The notes under the pieces: generated by a model
Told to the model about the DNA's origin: nothing
Seen by the model: only the letters and a program-made list of their open reading frames with translations
Database searches by the model: none
Shown here: positions 17,050 to 25,126 of the stretch, in pieces
Numbering within the stretch: the first letter of the stretch is position 1
Layout: each line of letters opens with the position of its first letter
Position numbers and translations under genes: made by a program
Assembly (NCBI GenBank): GCA_948444845.1
Contig: CAOJVB010000018.1
Location: 1 to 35,987 of the forward strand
Source: an uncultured Clostridiaceae bacterium
GTDB taxonomy: Bacteria; Bacillota; Clostridia; TANB77; CAG-508
Length of the DNA stretch: 35,987 nucleotides
Reading direction: 5' to 3'

Positions 17050-17955
17050 ATGCAAATAGGGATAGATATAGGTGGAAGTCATATAGCAGTTGGGGTAATT
17101 AGTAAGAGACATACAATAATTGCTAAAAGAGAAAAGGATATAAAAAGGCTAGAAGTAAATCAAGATATAAAAGAATATATAATAGAAAATATAAAAATGC
17201 TTATAAACCAAGTCTTAAAAGACATAGGGGCTCCAAGCTGTGTTATATCTAAAATAGGAATAGCAGTGCCAGGAAAGGTGAAAAATAAAGTTGTATATGA
17301 TATATATAATTTAGGAATTAAAGAATTTAATTTGGCACAAGTTTTAGAGGAACATTATGGTGTAACAGTAAGCATAAGAAATGATGCTAAATGTGCAGCA
17401 CTAGCCGAAAAAAATATAGGTAATACCCAAGAATATGATGACACAGTATTCTTATGTTTAGGAACAGGAATAGGAGGAGCAACCTTCATAAATGGAAAAA
17501 TGTTAGAATACACAAAAGACTGGGGCTCAGAATATGGTCATATGATAATTGAAAAAGATGGAATAGAATGTAAATGTGGAAATAGAGGTTGTTTTGAAAA
17601 ATATGCATCTATGCAATCTTTTAGAAATAGAATAATTGAATTACTAAATTTAGAAGAAAATATAACATCTAAAGAGATACTAGAAATAATAACAAGAAAA
17701 GTAAATGAAAAAGATAAACTTGTAAATAGCTATATAGATGAATATATAGATAACCTATTAATAGGCTTATCAAACATAATAAATATAATACAGCCAGAAG
17801 CCATATGCATAGGAGGAAGTTTTGTATATTACGAAAAAATATTATATACAAGACTAATAGAAAAAATAAATTCAAAGAAATATAATTGCAATATACCCAA
17901 AATAGTATTAGCAAAACTAGGCAATGAAGCAGGAATGATAGGAGCATTAATGTAA
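17050..17955 (+). CDS. ROK-family sugar kinase
   Basis: A 301-residue ROK protein, probably a glucokinase or N-acetylhexosamine kinase. It begins MQIGIDIGGSHIAVGVI with the phosphate-1 loop. GIAVPGKV and FLCLGTGIGGATFING are the further nucleotide motifs. The ROK zinc motif is C174-x-C176-G-x2-G-C181 (ECKCGNRGCFEKYAS), with its His near residue 163 in YGHM. No N-terminal helix-turn-helix is present, so it is a kinase rather than a NagC-type repressor. The start is ATG 17050 after GAAAGGAGAG; the ATG at 17035 precedes that site. It lies 94 bases after pilC and ends in a terminator. Confidence 0.92.
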   Translation: MQIGIDIGGSHIAVGVISKRHTIIAKREKDIKRLEVNQDIKEYIIENIKMLINQVLKDIGAPSCVISKIGIAVPGKVKNKVVYDIYNLGIKEFNLAQVLEEHYGVTVSIRNDAKCAALAEKNIGNTQEYDDTVFLCLGTGIGGATFINGKMLEYTKDWGSEYGHMIIEKDGIECKCGNRGCFEKYASMQSFRNRIIELLNLEENITSKEILEIITRKVNEKDKLVNSYIDEYIDNLLIGLSNIINIIQPEAICIGGSFVYYEKILYTRLIEKINSKKYNCNIPKIVLAKLGNEAGMIGALM

Positions 17956-17957
17956 AA

Positions 17958-17988
17958 AAATAAGCATTAGTGCTTTATTTTTTTTTAT
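17958..17988 (+). terminator. Terminator after ROK kinase
   Basis: A short stem (AAGCA/TGCTT, extended with one bulge) is followed by nine T residues, directly after the stop codon. Confidence 0.65.
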
Positions 17989-18036
17989 TAAAGTGATATA
18001 ATGCATAAGTAACAAACCTTAGAAAGAAGGAATTAA

Positions 18037-19263
18037 ATGTTAAAAAACTATATTTTAATGAATCAAAACACAAAGGTATTAAAATTTGAATATGATAATG
18101 AACTAAATGTAATAACAAATATACTAGAAAACTATAACATAAAATATGCACCATTAAATATAAAAAACATTGAAGAAGTAAAAAGAAGAATCGAACTTAA
18201 TAACTGGTTTAATGACAGAGGAATTCCAATATATAGAGATAATGTAAAAGAAATTATAGAAGCATTTGGAATAAATAATATTAAAGAACTAATAAACAAA
18301 GATTATGGATTATCAGTATCAGATCAATATTGGTTTAAACCAGAAGATGAAAATATAAAATGGGGAGAAATAAACTATTTTCAAAAAGATTATGGAAGTA
18401 TAAACTTCACAAATGCAACATATGGCAGTGGAGCTTCAAAATACCTAAAACAAACTATAAAAAATAAACCAGATAAAACACCAAATAATACTTCAAATGG
18501 TCAATTAAAAAAAGTATGGATAAAAAAAGATAACGAAAATTATTTATATAAAGGTGCAGGAACAATACATAACTTTGAGCCTATTAATGAAGTGCTAGCT
18601 AGCCTAATATGTGAAATATTAGATGTACCACATGCTACATACACATTAGATGTAGTAAAAGGAAATAGGCAAAATACATTAGTAAGTGTATGTAAATGTA
18701 TAATAAATAGAAATGAAGAAATTTTGCCAGCATATACAATATTAACTGAAGAAAAAGAAAAAGTGCAAAAAACAATTAAGGACTACTATATATACTTAAA
18801 AATATTGAATGAAAATAATGTACCAAATGCAGAAGAATATTTGCAAAAGATGTTTATGCTAGATTATATTTTATTAAATGAAGATAGACATCTAAACAAT
18901 TTTGGAGTAATAAGAGACATAAAAACACTAGAATGGAAAAGGATTTGTCCAATATTTGACACAGGAAGAAGCATGAATACAAATGTTACAACATCTTACT
19001 GGAATTTCAAAGAAGGAGAAATAAAATGTTTTACAAATGAGCTTATTTCAAGTAAAAACTTAGAACCATTATTCACAATAAAAATAAAAGAAGAGCAAAT
19101 AGAAAAGTTAAAAGAGTTACAAGAAAAATACAAAGAAATGTTAGAAAAATACTCAGAATACACAAAACTTTCAAAAGAAGAAATACAAATGCTTACAGAA
19201 GGGTATAAGCAAAGGATAGAAGTTTTTGAGAAAATAATGAAAGAAAAGAATAAAATACTTTAA
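18037..19263 (+). CDS. HipA-like Ser/Thr kinase, stand-alone
   Basis: A 408-residue protein with kinase motifs of the HipA/CtkA fold: an ATP-binding Lys in YLYKGAG (Lys172), the helix Glu in NEVLASLICEIL, the catalytic loop LLNEDRHLNNFG (Asp283, Asn288) and the metal-binding Asp308 in PIFDTGRS. All are intact, so it should phosphorylate something. HipA proteins phosphorylate a glutamyl-tRNA synthetase or other translation factor and normally pair with HipB, an HTH antitoxin. No such gene is next to it. The N-terminal 130 residues are not the usual HipA N-domain and I do not recognise them. It lies 14 bases before aspS on the same strand, so the two are probably co-transcribed. The C-terminal 60 residues form a charged helix. 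Confidence 0.8.
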   Translation: MLKNYILMNQNTKVLKFEYDNELNVITNILENYNIKYAPLNIKNIEEVKRRIELNNWFNDRGIPIYRDNVKEIIEAFGINNIKELINKDYGLSVSDQYWFKPEDENIKWGEINYFQKDYGSINFTNATYGSGASKYLKQTIKNKPDKTPNNTSNGQLKKVWIKKDNENYLYKGAGTIHNFEPINEVLASLICEILDVPHATYTLDVVKGNRQNTLVSVCKCIINRNEEILPAYTILTEEKEKVQKTIKDYYIYLKILNENNVPNAEEYLQKMFMLDYILLNEDRHLNNFGVIRDIKTLEWKRICPIFDTGRSMNTNVTTSYWNFKEGEIKCFTNELISSKNLEPLFTIKIKEEQIEKLKELQEKYKEMLEKYSEYTKLSKEEIQMLTEGYKQRIEVFEKIMKEKNKIL

Positions 19264-19277
19264 AGGAGGAACTGTAA

Positions 19278-21039
19278 ATGGAAAATAAATACAGAAATCA
19301 CACATGTGGAGAATTAAACATAAAAAACGTAGGAGAAGAAGTAAAACTAGCAGGTTGGGTTCAAAGAATAAGAAACCTAGGAGCTATGAAATTTATAGAT
19401 TTAAGAGATGAAGCACGGAATAACTCAAATAGTTATAAATGAAGAAACAAAAGTAAATGAAGAGGAATTAGTAACAGAATGTGTAATATCTGTGGAAGGA
19501 ATTGTTTTAGAACGTTCAAATAAGAACCCAAAAATTCCAACAGGAGAAATAGAAATAAAAGCAAATAAAATAGAAATGCTTGGAAAATGTAAAAATGTAC
19601 TTCCATTTGAAGTAAACTCTGAAAAAGCAGACATTTCACAAGTAAAAGAAGATCTAAGATTACAATACAGATTTTTAGATTTAAGAAATGATAAAATACA
19701 TAAAAACATCTTACTTCGTTCAAAAGTTCTAAAATTTTTAAGAGATAAAATGAACGAAATGGGATTTCCAGAAATACAAACACCAATACTTGCAAACTCA
19801 TCACCAGAAGGAGCAAGGGACTTTTTAGTACCAAGCAGAATACATGCAGGAGAATTTTATGCACTTCCACAAGCACCACAACAATTTAAACAACTACTAA
19901 TGGTATCAGGATTTAATAAATATTTTCAACTAGCACCATGTTTTAGAGACGAAGATCCACGTGCAGATAGAGCACCAGGAGAGTTTTACCAATTAGACTT
20001 TGAAATGGCATTTAGCACTCAAGAAGAAGTTTTAGAAGTATTGGAAGAAATATTTACAAGTACATTCAAAGAATTTACAAACTGGAAAGTAGATGAAGCA
20101 CCATTTTTAAGAATTCCATATAAAGAAGCAATGGAAAAATATGGGATAGATAAACCAGACTTAAGAAACCCACTTATAATACAAGATGCTACAAGTATTT
20201 TTAAAGAAACAGAATTTAACGCATTTAAAGATAAAACAATAAAAGCAATAGTAGTTCCAAACGGAGCAAATGAAGGAAGAAAATTCTTTGATAACATGAC
20301 AGAATTTGCAGTAAATGAAGTAGGAGCAAAAGGTTTAGCATGGGTAAAACTAACTGAAGAAGGACCAGTAGGAGGAATTGCTAAATTCATAAGCGAAGAA
20401 GTTAAAAAAGGGTTAGAAGAGAAAATGGGAGCAAAAATAGGAGACAGCATATTCTTTATAGCAGATGAATTTGTAGCAGCACAAAAAATAGCAGGTTTAG
20501 TACGTATAGAACTAGGAAAACGATTAGATTTAATAGAAAAAGACACATATCGTTTCTGTTTTATAGTAGACTTTCCAATGTACGAATATAACGAAGAAGA
20601 GGATAAAATAGACTTCAACCACAACCCATTCTCAATGCCACAAGGTGGAATGAAGGCTCTAAAAGAAATGAACCCATTAGATATTTTGGCATACCAATAT
20701 GATGCAGTATGTAATGGATATGAAATGGCATCAGGAGCAGTAAGAAACCATGACCCAGAACTAATGGTAAAAGCATTTGAAATAGCAGGATATAGTGAAA
20801 AAGAAGTAGAGACAAGGTTTGGAGCTCTATACAATGCATTCCAATATGGAACCCCACCACATGCAGGAGCAGCACCAGGAGTAGACAGAATGATAATGCT
20901 AATGACAAATGAAGAAAACCTAAGAGAAATAATAGCATTCCCAAAAAATAAAAAAGCAAGAGACGTTTTAATGGGAGCACCAAGTAGGGTAACAGAAGAG
21001 CAATTAAAAGATGTACATATTAAATTAATAGAAGAGTAA
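19278..21039 (+). CDS. aspS: Aspartyl-tRNA synthetase, joined by +1 shift at CGG
   Basis: Class II synthetase charging tRNA-Asp (or Asp and Asn). The start is ATG 19278 after [28 protein letters not shown], an ordinary AspRS N-terminus followed by the OB-fold. Frame 0 meets CGG at 19416-19418 (after DLRDEA, codon 47) and stops eight codons later. Skipping the C gives DLRDEA-GITQIVI, restoring the D-x-x-G-x-x-Q segment of bacterial AspRS whose Gly is strongly conserved. The chain then runs to 21039, about 586 residues, the usual length. Motif 2 ([20 protein letters not shown]) and motif 3 ([10 protein letters not shown]) are intact, as is the bacterial GAD insertion. No other aspS is seen in the window, so loss of function would be lethal unless another copy exists. 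Confidence 0.92.
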
Positions 21040-21045
21040 TAAAAA

Positions 21046-21080
21046 ATACACCAGCTTTTATTATAAAGCTGGTATATTTT
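21046..21080. terminator. Bidirectional terminator between aspS and small acidic gene
   Basis: CCAGCTTT and AAAGCTGG form the core stem, extended by AT pairs, with T runs on both strands (TATATTTT on plus, TGTATTTTTT on minus). It serves aspS on the plus strand and the convergent gene at 21093 on the minus strand. Confidence 0.85.
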
Positions 21081-21092
21081 AGGGCTTAAGTT

Positions 21093-21254
21093 TTAAAACC
21101 AAAAATCATCATCAAAATCGTCATCTGCATTATATTTTGATATTGTTGGGGGACAAGAAACAGATTCATCATCCTCCTGAGCATCTTCAGTGAGATATTC
21201 ATAATCAAAATCGTCATCAGGAACAATTAGACTGAACTTTTTTTTATTTGCCAT
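21093..21254 (-). CDS. Small acidic hypothetical protein, 53 residues
   Basis: A short protein beginning MANKKKFSLIVPDDDFDYEY, then an acidic stretch with one Cys-Pro-Pro, ending in NADDDFDDDFWF. The repeated DDDFD motif and aromatic end are conspicuous. A ribosome site (AAAGGGATAGGTGG) precedes the ATG, and a terminator follows. I do not recognise it; strongly acidic small proteins can be DNA mimics or chaperone-like binding partners, but nothing here shows which. Confidence 0.65.
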   Translation of the reverse strand: MANKKKFSLIVPDDDFDYEYLTEDAQEDDESVSCPPTISKYNADDDFDDDFWF

Positions 21255-21423
21255 ATTTCCACCTATCCCTTTCTTAAATGAAAACAGTATCTATAATAAT
21301 TATAGCATATTATGTTATAAAATGCAAATAAAAAATAAACGAACAAATATTCATAAAAGTATTGACAACATTTTTATATAATGATATTATTTCATCATAA
21401 TAATTTAAAGAAGAGGTGATTTT

Positions 21424-21666
21424 ATGGATAACAAAAATCCAGTGACAAATTACCAAATCGAAGAAATAAATGAACTTTTAAATGATATAAGAAATGAACA
21501 AATTAATTTGTCAGAAAACTTACAAAAGAATTTTTCAGTTATTATGAGTAAACTAATGAAAATGCAAGAATATAATAAAATAGATGACATGACCAATCAA
21601 GTATTTGAAATGCGTTTGTCCAATATAGAGGACTTATTATTTAAAATATCATCAAAAATACAATAA
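21424..21666 (+). CDS. Small coiled-coil hypothetical protein
   Basis: An 80-residue, helix-forming protein with heptad-like spacing throughout (IEEINELLNDIRNEQINLSE, then FEMRLSNIEDLLFKISSKI) and no membrane segment. AGAGGTG precedes the ATG, and a candidate promoter (TTGACA at 21362) lies about 60 bases upstream. It is divergent from the acidic protein gene at 21093. A terminator at 21737 follows. Function unknown. Confidence 0.75.
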   Translation: MDNKNPVTNYQIEEINELLNDIRNEQINLSENLQKNFSVIMSKLMKMQEYNKIDDMTNQVFEMRLSNIEDLLFKISSKIQ

Positions 21667-21736
21667 GAGAAAGCAATGAAAAATTTAATTTCATGGAATA
21701 TCAAGAAATTAAAACTAGTAAAATTTAAACGATCAA

Positions 21737-21768
21737 AAGCGGACATTATAAAAATGTCCGTTTTCTAT
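21737..21768 (+). terminator. Terminator after coiled-coil gene
   Basis: CGGACATT (21740-21747) and AATGTCCG (21753-21760) form the stem, preceded by AAAA and followed by TTTTCTATT. Confidence 0.85.
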
Positions 21769-21825
21769 TGAAAAAAATGAATAAAAAATGTAAAATATAT
21801 TCACAGTAAAGAAAGAGGTAGGAAT

Positions 21826-23196
21826 ATGAGAAAAAATTTGAAATTTTATATAGTGCTATATTTAGCAAAACTATCAAGAATTGCTTTAAAAATAATAGGA
21901 AGAGACGCAACATATTTTCCAGGAAAACTAGCAGTAACTCTATGTCCAGACTTTTTAGGAAGAATAGATAAACCAAAAACAATAATAGGAGTTACGGGAA
22001 CAAATGGGAAAACTACAGTATGTAATATGATAGAAGACTGTTTAAAAGAGAACGGGTACGAATTTATAGATAATCATTTAGGATCAAATATTAACTCAGG
22101 TCTAGCATCAACTTTAATAGAAGGAGCAAGCTTGCTAGGAAAGCAAAAAAAAGATTTAGCAGTATTTGAAATAGATGAAAGAAGCGCAGTAAAGATATAC
22201 CCTTATATAACACCAACATATTTAGTATGTACAAACTTATTTAGAGATTCTTTAAAAAGAAACGCACACACAGAATTCATATCAAATATATTAACAAGCA
22301 ATATTCCAAAAGAGACTAAACTTATTTTAAATGGAGACGACCTAATAGTTGCAGGCTTAGCACCAGAAAATGATAGAGTATATTTTGGAATAGATAGGTT
22401 AGAAACAGATACAGAAGAATGCGAAAATATAGTAAGAGATATAACTGTATGCCCAAAATGTGATAGCAAATTAGAATATGATTTTGTAAGATATAATCAT
22501 GTAGGAAGAGCACATTGCACCAAGTGTGACTTTGCATCACCAGAAATAAACTATGAGGTAACAAATATAGATTTTAAAAATATGAAAATGACAATAAAAA
22601 ATGAAGAAAAAGAAGAAAACTACGACATCATAAATAATAATATAATTAACATATACAATATGCTTGCAACAATAACAGTTTTAAAAGAGATAGGACTTAC
22701 ACGAAATCAAATAAACCCAGTATTAAAAAAGCAAAAAATAGTAGACACAAGGTATAGCAAAGAAAAAGTAAAAAATGTAGAAATAATAACGCAACTATCA
22801 AAAGGAATGAATCCAATAGCATGTTCAAGAGCCTTTGACTATGTTAGAAAAGAAGAAGGAAACAAAGTAGTATTTGTACTATTAGATGACCTACACGAAG
22901 CAGCAAACTCATCAGAAAATATAGCATGGCACTACGACACAGACTATGAATTTCTAAACTCAGAAAGCATAAAACAAATACTAACAGCAGGGGCAAGATA
23001 CTTAGACACATACGTAAGACTTCAAATGGCAGACATACCAAAAGAAAAAATAATATATCAAAGAGACGAAATGAGCCTAATAGAAAAGCTAAACTTAGAC
23101 GAAATAGACAAAGTATTTATATTACACGACCTATACTCAATAGACTTAAAAAATCAAATAAAGAAAAAGGTAGAAGAAAAAATTCTTGAACAATAA
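21826..23196 (+). CDS. MurT-like Mur ligase (divergent)
   Basis: A 456-residue Mur-ligase-family protein. The P-loop is GVTGTNGKTTV (residues 55-65). A Cys4 zinc ribbon inserted in the central domain (C209-x2-C212 ... C231-x2-C234) and a C-terminal DUF1727 region are the layout of MurT, which with GatD amidates the D-Glu of lipid II. However, the C-terminal Asp-containing motif that in MurT reads roughly ND-x-ADGxDxSWxWD is here LDDLHEAANSSENIAWHYDTD (352-373), keeping only W368 and D371 clearly. A GatD-like gene follows, so the pair is preserved, but both partners are divergent (see 23369). It may act on another substrate or use free ammonia. AGAGGTAGG precedes the ATG. Confidence 0.82.
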   Translation: MRKNLKFYIVLYLAKLSRIALKIIGRDATYFPGKLAVTLCPDFLGRIDKPKTIIGVTGTNGKTTVCNMIEDCLKENGYEFIDNHLGSNINSGLASTLIEGASLLGKQKKDLAVFEIDERSAVKIYPYITPTYLVCTNLFRDSLKRNAHTEFISNILTSNIPKETKLILNGDDLIVAGLAPENDRVYFGIDRLETDTEECENIVRDITVCPKCDSKLEYDFVRYNHVGRAHCTKCDFASPEINYEVTNIDFKNMKMTIKNEEKEENYDIINNNIINIYNMLATITVLKEIGLTRNQINPVLKKQKIVDTRYSKEKVKNVEIITQLSKGMNPIACSRAFDYVRKEEGNKVVFVLLDDLHEAANSSENIAWHYDTDYEFLNSESIKQILTAGARYLDTYVRLQMADIPKEKIIYQRDEMSLIEKLNLDEIDKVFILHDLYSIDLKNQIKKKVEEKILEQ

Positions 23197-23202
23197 ACTA
23201 GC

Positions 23203-23300
23203 ATTGGGGACGGTTCGTAATCGGAAACAAGATAGAGAAGAAACTCAAGTAACAAACCAAAATAATCTGGCTAGATTAGGAACTGTCCCCAACGCGGAAA
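23203..23300. repeat. MITE-like palindromic element (GGGAC arm family)
   Basis: GCATTGGGGACGGTTCGTAA at the left end pairs with TAGGAACTGTCCCCAACGC at the right with few mismatches, around an AT-rich centre of about 50 bases. It is the single-arm version of the expanded repeat at 14072-14345. It sits between the MurT-like and GatD-like genes, an operon that normally has no such gap. No ORF. Elements of this kind are often moved by REP-associated (Y1) transposases, none of which is in the window. Confidence 0.85.
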
Positions 23301-23368
23301 GAATTGCTAATTAACAATACATCAATAACAGAAATGAAGAAACAAAAAAAAGAAAAAGGGAGAAAAAC

Positions 23369-24070
23369 ATGAATAAAACAATAGAAATATTATTTCCAGA
23401 ATTCTGCAACTTATATGGAGACATAAGCAACATGAAATACTTACAAAAATGCATACCAGAAGCAAACTTCATAGAAACAACTTTCAACGAAGAGCCAACA
23501 TTTGTAAAAAACGATGTAAACCTAATATACATGGGGCCAATGACAGAAAAAATGCAAGAAAAAGTAATAAAAAAGTTAAAGCCATATAAACAAAGAATAG
23601 AAGAACTAATAGAAAAAAACGTAGTATTCCTAATAACAGGAAACGCTATTGAAATATTTGGAAAATATATAGAAAACGAAGACGGAAGCCAAATAGAAGC
23701 ACTTGGAATATTCGATATATACGCTAAAAGAAACATGATGAAAAGGCACAACAGCAATTTTATAGGAAAATACGAAAACATAGAACTAGTAGGCTTCAAA
23801 AGCCAATTCACACAAAGCTATGGAAACAACGAGGAAAACTATTTTGCAAAAGTAGAAAAAGGAATAGGTCTAAATCCAGAAAGTTTGCTAGAAGGCTTAC
23901 AGAAAAATAACTTCCTAGCAACATACGTAATAGGTCCAATACTAATACTAAATCCAGAATTTACAAAAAAAGTACTACAAAAAATGGGAATAGAAGAGCC
24001 AAAAATAGCATTTGAAGAAGATGTAAAAAATGCATATGAACAACGTTTAAAAGAATTAAAAAGATTATAA
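23369..24070 (+). CDS. GatD-like amidotransferase lacking catalytic residues
   Basis: A 233-residue protein aligned by eye with the GatD glutaminase partner of MurT: the N-terminal FPEFCNLYGDISNMKYL matches LYPDLMNLYGDRGN, and MGPMTEKMQEKV matches the following segment. In GatD the nucleophile Cys lies in xxCGGYQLLG; here the same position is ITGNAIEIFG, with Thr90. The partner His of the LHGPLL motif is Ile188 in YVIGPILILNP. Thus both residues needed to release ammonia from glutamine are missing, while the fold motifs remain. It is probably a catalytically dead subunit or a repurposed paralogue. AAAGGGAG precedes the ATG. Confidence 0.75.
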   Translation: MNKTIEILFPEFCNLYGDISNMKYLQKCIPEANFIETTFNEEPTFVKNDVNLIYMGPMTEKMQEKVIKKLKPYKQRIEELIEKNVVFLITGNAIEIFGKYIENEDGSQIEALGIFDIYAKRNMMKRHNSNFIGKYENIELVGFKSQFTQSYGNNEENYFAKVEKGIGLNPESLLEGLQKNNFLATYVIGPILILNPEFTKKVLQKMGIEEPKIAFEEDVKNAYEQRLKELKRL

Positions 24071-24149
24071 AATATTCAATTTTCTATTGCAAATAACATA
24101 AAAAAATGATATCATATTATACAATAATGAAAAACTTAAAACAAGGACA

Positions 24150-24395
24150 ACACAAATAAAGAAGGCCTAAAAGAGAGCTAGATGCATGGTGAAATTCTAG
24201 CAAGAAACTATTTTATTTGTTATCACCTATGTTGTTGCTAGGCAGAAAGTAAATAAAGTAAGCCTAGCCGTACCTTCTGCGTTAAAGAAAAGATAAGTGA
24301 AAAATTAATTAGTTAATTTTTAATTTAGGTGGTACCACGGAATTACAGCTCTATTTCGTCCTATATAAGGACAAAATAGAGCTTTTTGAGTTTTG
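24150..24395 (+). promoter_or_regulatory. T-box riboswitch, isoleucine specifier
   Basis: Stem I begins at AGAGAGCTAGATGCATGG, with the GGTGAAATTCTAGC distal part, and the specifier ATC (24222-24224) followed by ACCT. The conserved T-box antiterminator sequence AGGTGGTACCACGG lies at 24327-24340. The terminator hairpin follows (AGCTCTATTT/AAATAGAGCT) with a run of Ts ending near 24395. Uncharged tRNA-Ile would bind and prevent termination. The specifier fits ileS, which starts over 730 bases downstream, after a repeat, tRNA relics and another gene. That distance is unusual. Confidence 0.93.
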
Positions 24396-24399
24396 CCCT

Positions 24400-24512
24400 T
24401 CCCATTAGGGACGTTTCCAAATGGGGTATCTGCCACTTTTGGGAATTTTTAAAAGTAAAAACGTGCTAAAAGGGACGCCTTTTTTCGAAAGAAATTACCA
24501 AAAGGGACAGCT
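24400..24512. repeat. GGGAC-family repeat fragment
   Basis: Short GGGACG and AAAAGGGACAG motifs in both orientations (ATTAGGGACGTTTCC, AATGGGGTATCTGCCA, AAAAGGGACAGCTC) match the ends of the element at 31874-32262. No gene is seen. Confidence 0.7.
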
Positions 24513-24534
24513 CTTAGAAACAATTTTAAATTGA

Positions 24535-24622
24535 ACCCAGGACCAGCTGATTAAGAGCCACCTGCTCCACCAACTAAGCAAGTGGCGCAGATATAATCTT
24601 TGGGTTATGAACCCGACGACAT
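24535..24622 (-). pseudogene. tRNA relics: fMet anticodon arm, then tRNA-Lys(CTT) without 3' end
   Basis: Read on the minus strand, GTCGTCGGGTTCATAACCC (about 24618-24600) matches the initiator tRNA anticodon arm. It is followed by a D-arm TGCTTAGTTGGTGGAGCA, an anticodon arm with loop CTCTTAA (anticodon CTT) and TGGTCCTGGGTTCAA. The T-arm and acceptor 3' half are missing and the anticodon stem has mismatches, so neither can be a working tRNA. They look like remains of a tRNA cluster broken by rearrangement. The ORF that overlaps here is an artefact. Confidence 0.55.
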
Positions 24623-24674
24623 TCTAAGGAGGCTAACTATAGAAGTAAATAAAAAATATAAAAGGAGGCAAAAA

Positions 24675-24920
24675 ATGCAAGAAATAAAAGTAAAAGGAAT
24701 ATACAAACATTTTAAAGGAGATTATTACTTTGTAGAAGATATTGCAATACATAGTGAAACAAGAGAAAAATATGTTATATATAGAGCACTATATGGAAAT
24801 CAAGAATTATATATAAGACCACTAGAAATGTTTGCAAGTGAAGTAGACTACGAGAAATATCCAAATGTACAACAAAAATATAGATTTGAACTACAACATG
24901 TAGAAAGCAAAAACAAATAA
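24675..24920 (+). CDS. DUF1653-family protein
   Basis: An 81-residue protein matching the DUF1653 pattern: a beta-barrel fold with [20 protein letters not shown], then [20 protein letters not shown] and PLEMFASEV. Function unknown. I start it at ATG 24675 because AAAGGAGG lies 7 bases upstream; the longer reading from 24600 runs through tRNA relics. It sits between the isoleucine T-box and ileS, so it is probably under the same T-box control. Confidence 0.85.
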   Translation: MQEIKVKGIYKHFKGDYYFVEDIAIHSETREKYVIYRALYGNQELYIRPLEMFASEVDYEKYPNVQQKYRFELQHVESKNK

Positions 24921-25045
24921 ACATATGACGTTATTTAGGACGTTTCTTAATGAGTCATTTTGAAAAAAATAAAATAGATTTAAAGTGATAAGTGATAGAA
25001 CACAGATAACTGACACAAAATGCAACACATCTAATGTGTAAAAAT

Positions 25046-25107
25046 ATATTACAAGGACTGTCCCAACCGTTCCGAAATCGGAACGCGAAGGGGCGTCCCT
25101 AGCGTGC
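25046..25107. repeat. Palindromic repeat before ileS
   Basis: GGACTGTCCC, GTTCCGAAATCGGAAC and GGGGCGTCCCTAGCG-type arms form nested palindromes immediately before the ileS ribosome site (GGAAAGGAG). It is another member of the GGGAC repeat group. Confidence 0.65.
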
Positions 25108-25126
25108 GGAAAGGAGAAATTTAAAA

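Noticed and set aside
24600..24674. Upstream extension of the DUF1653 protein
   Set aside because: The in-frame extension runs through tRNA relics, and a strong ribosome site marks the ATG at 24675.
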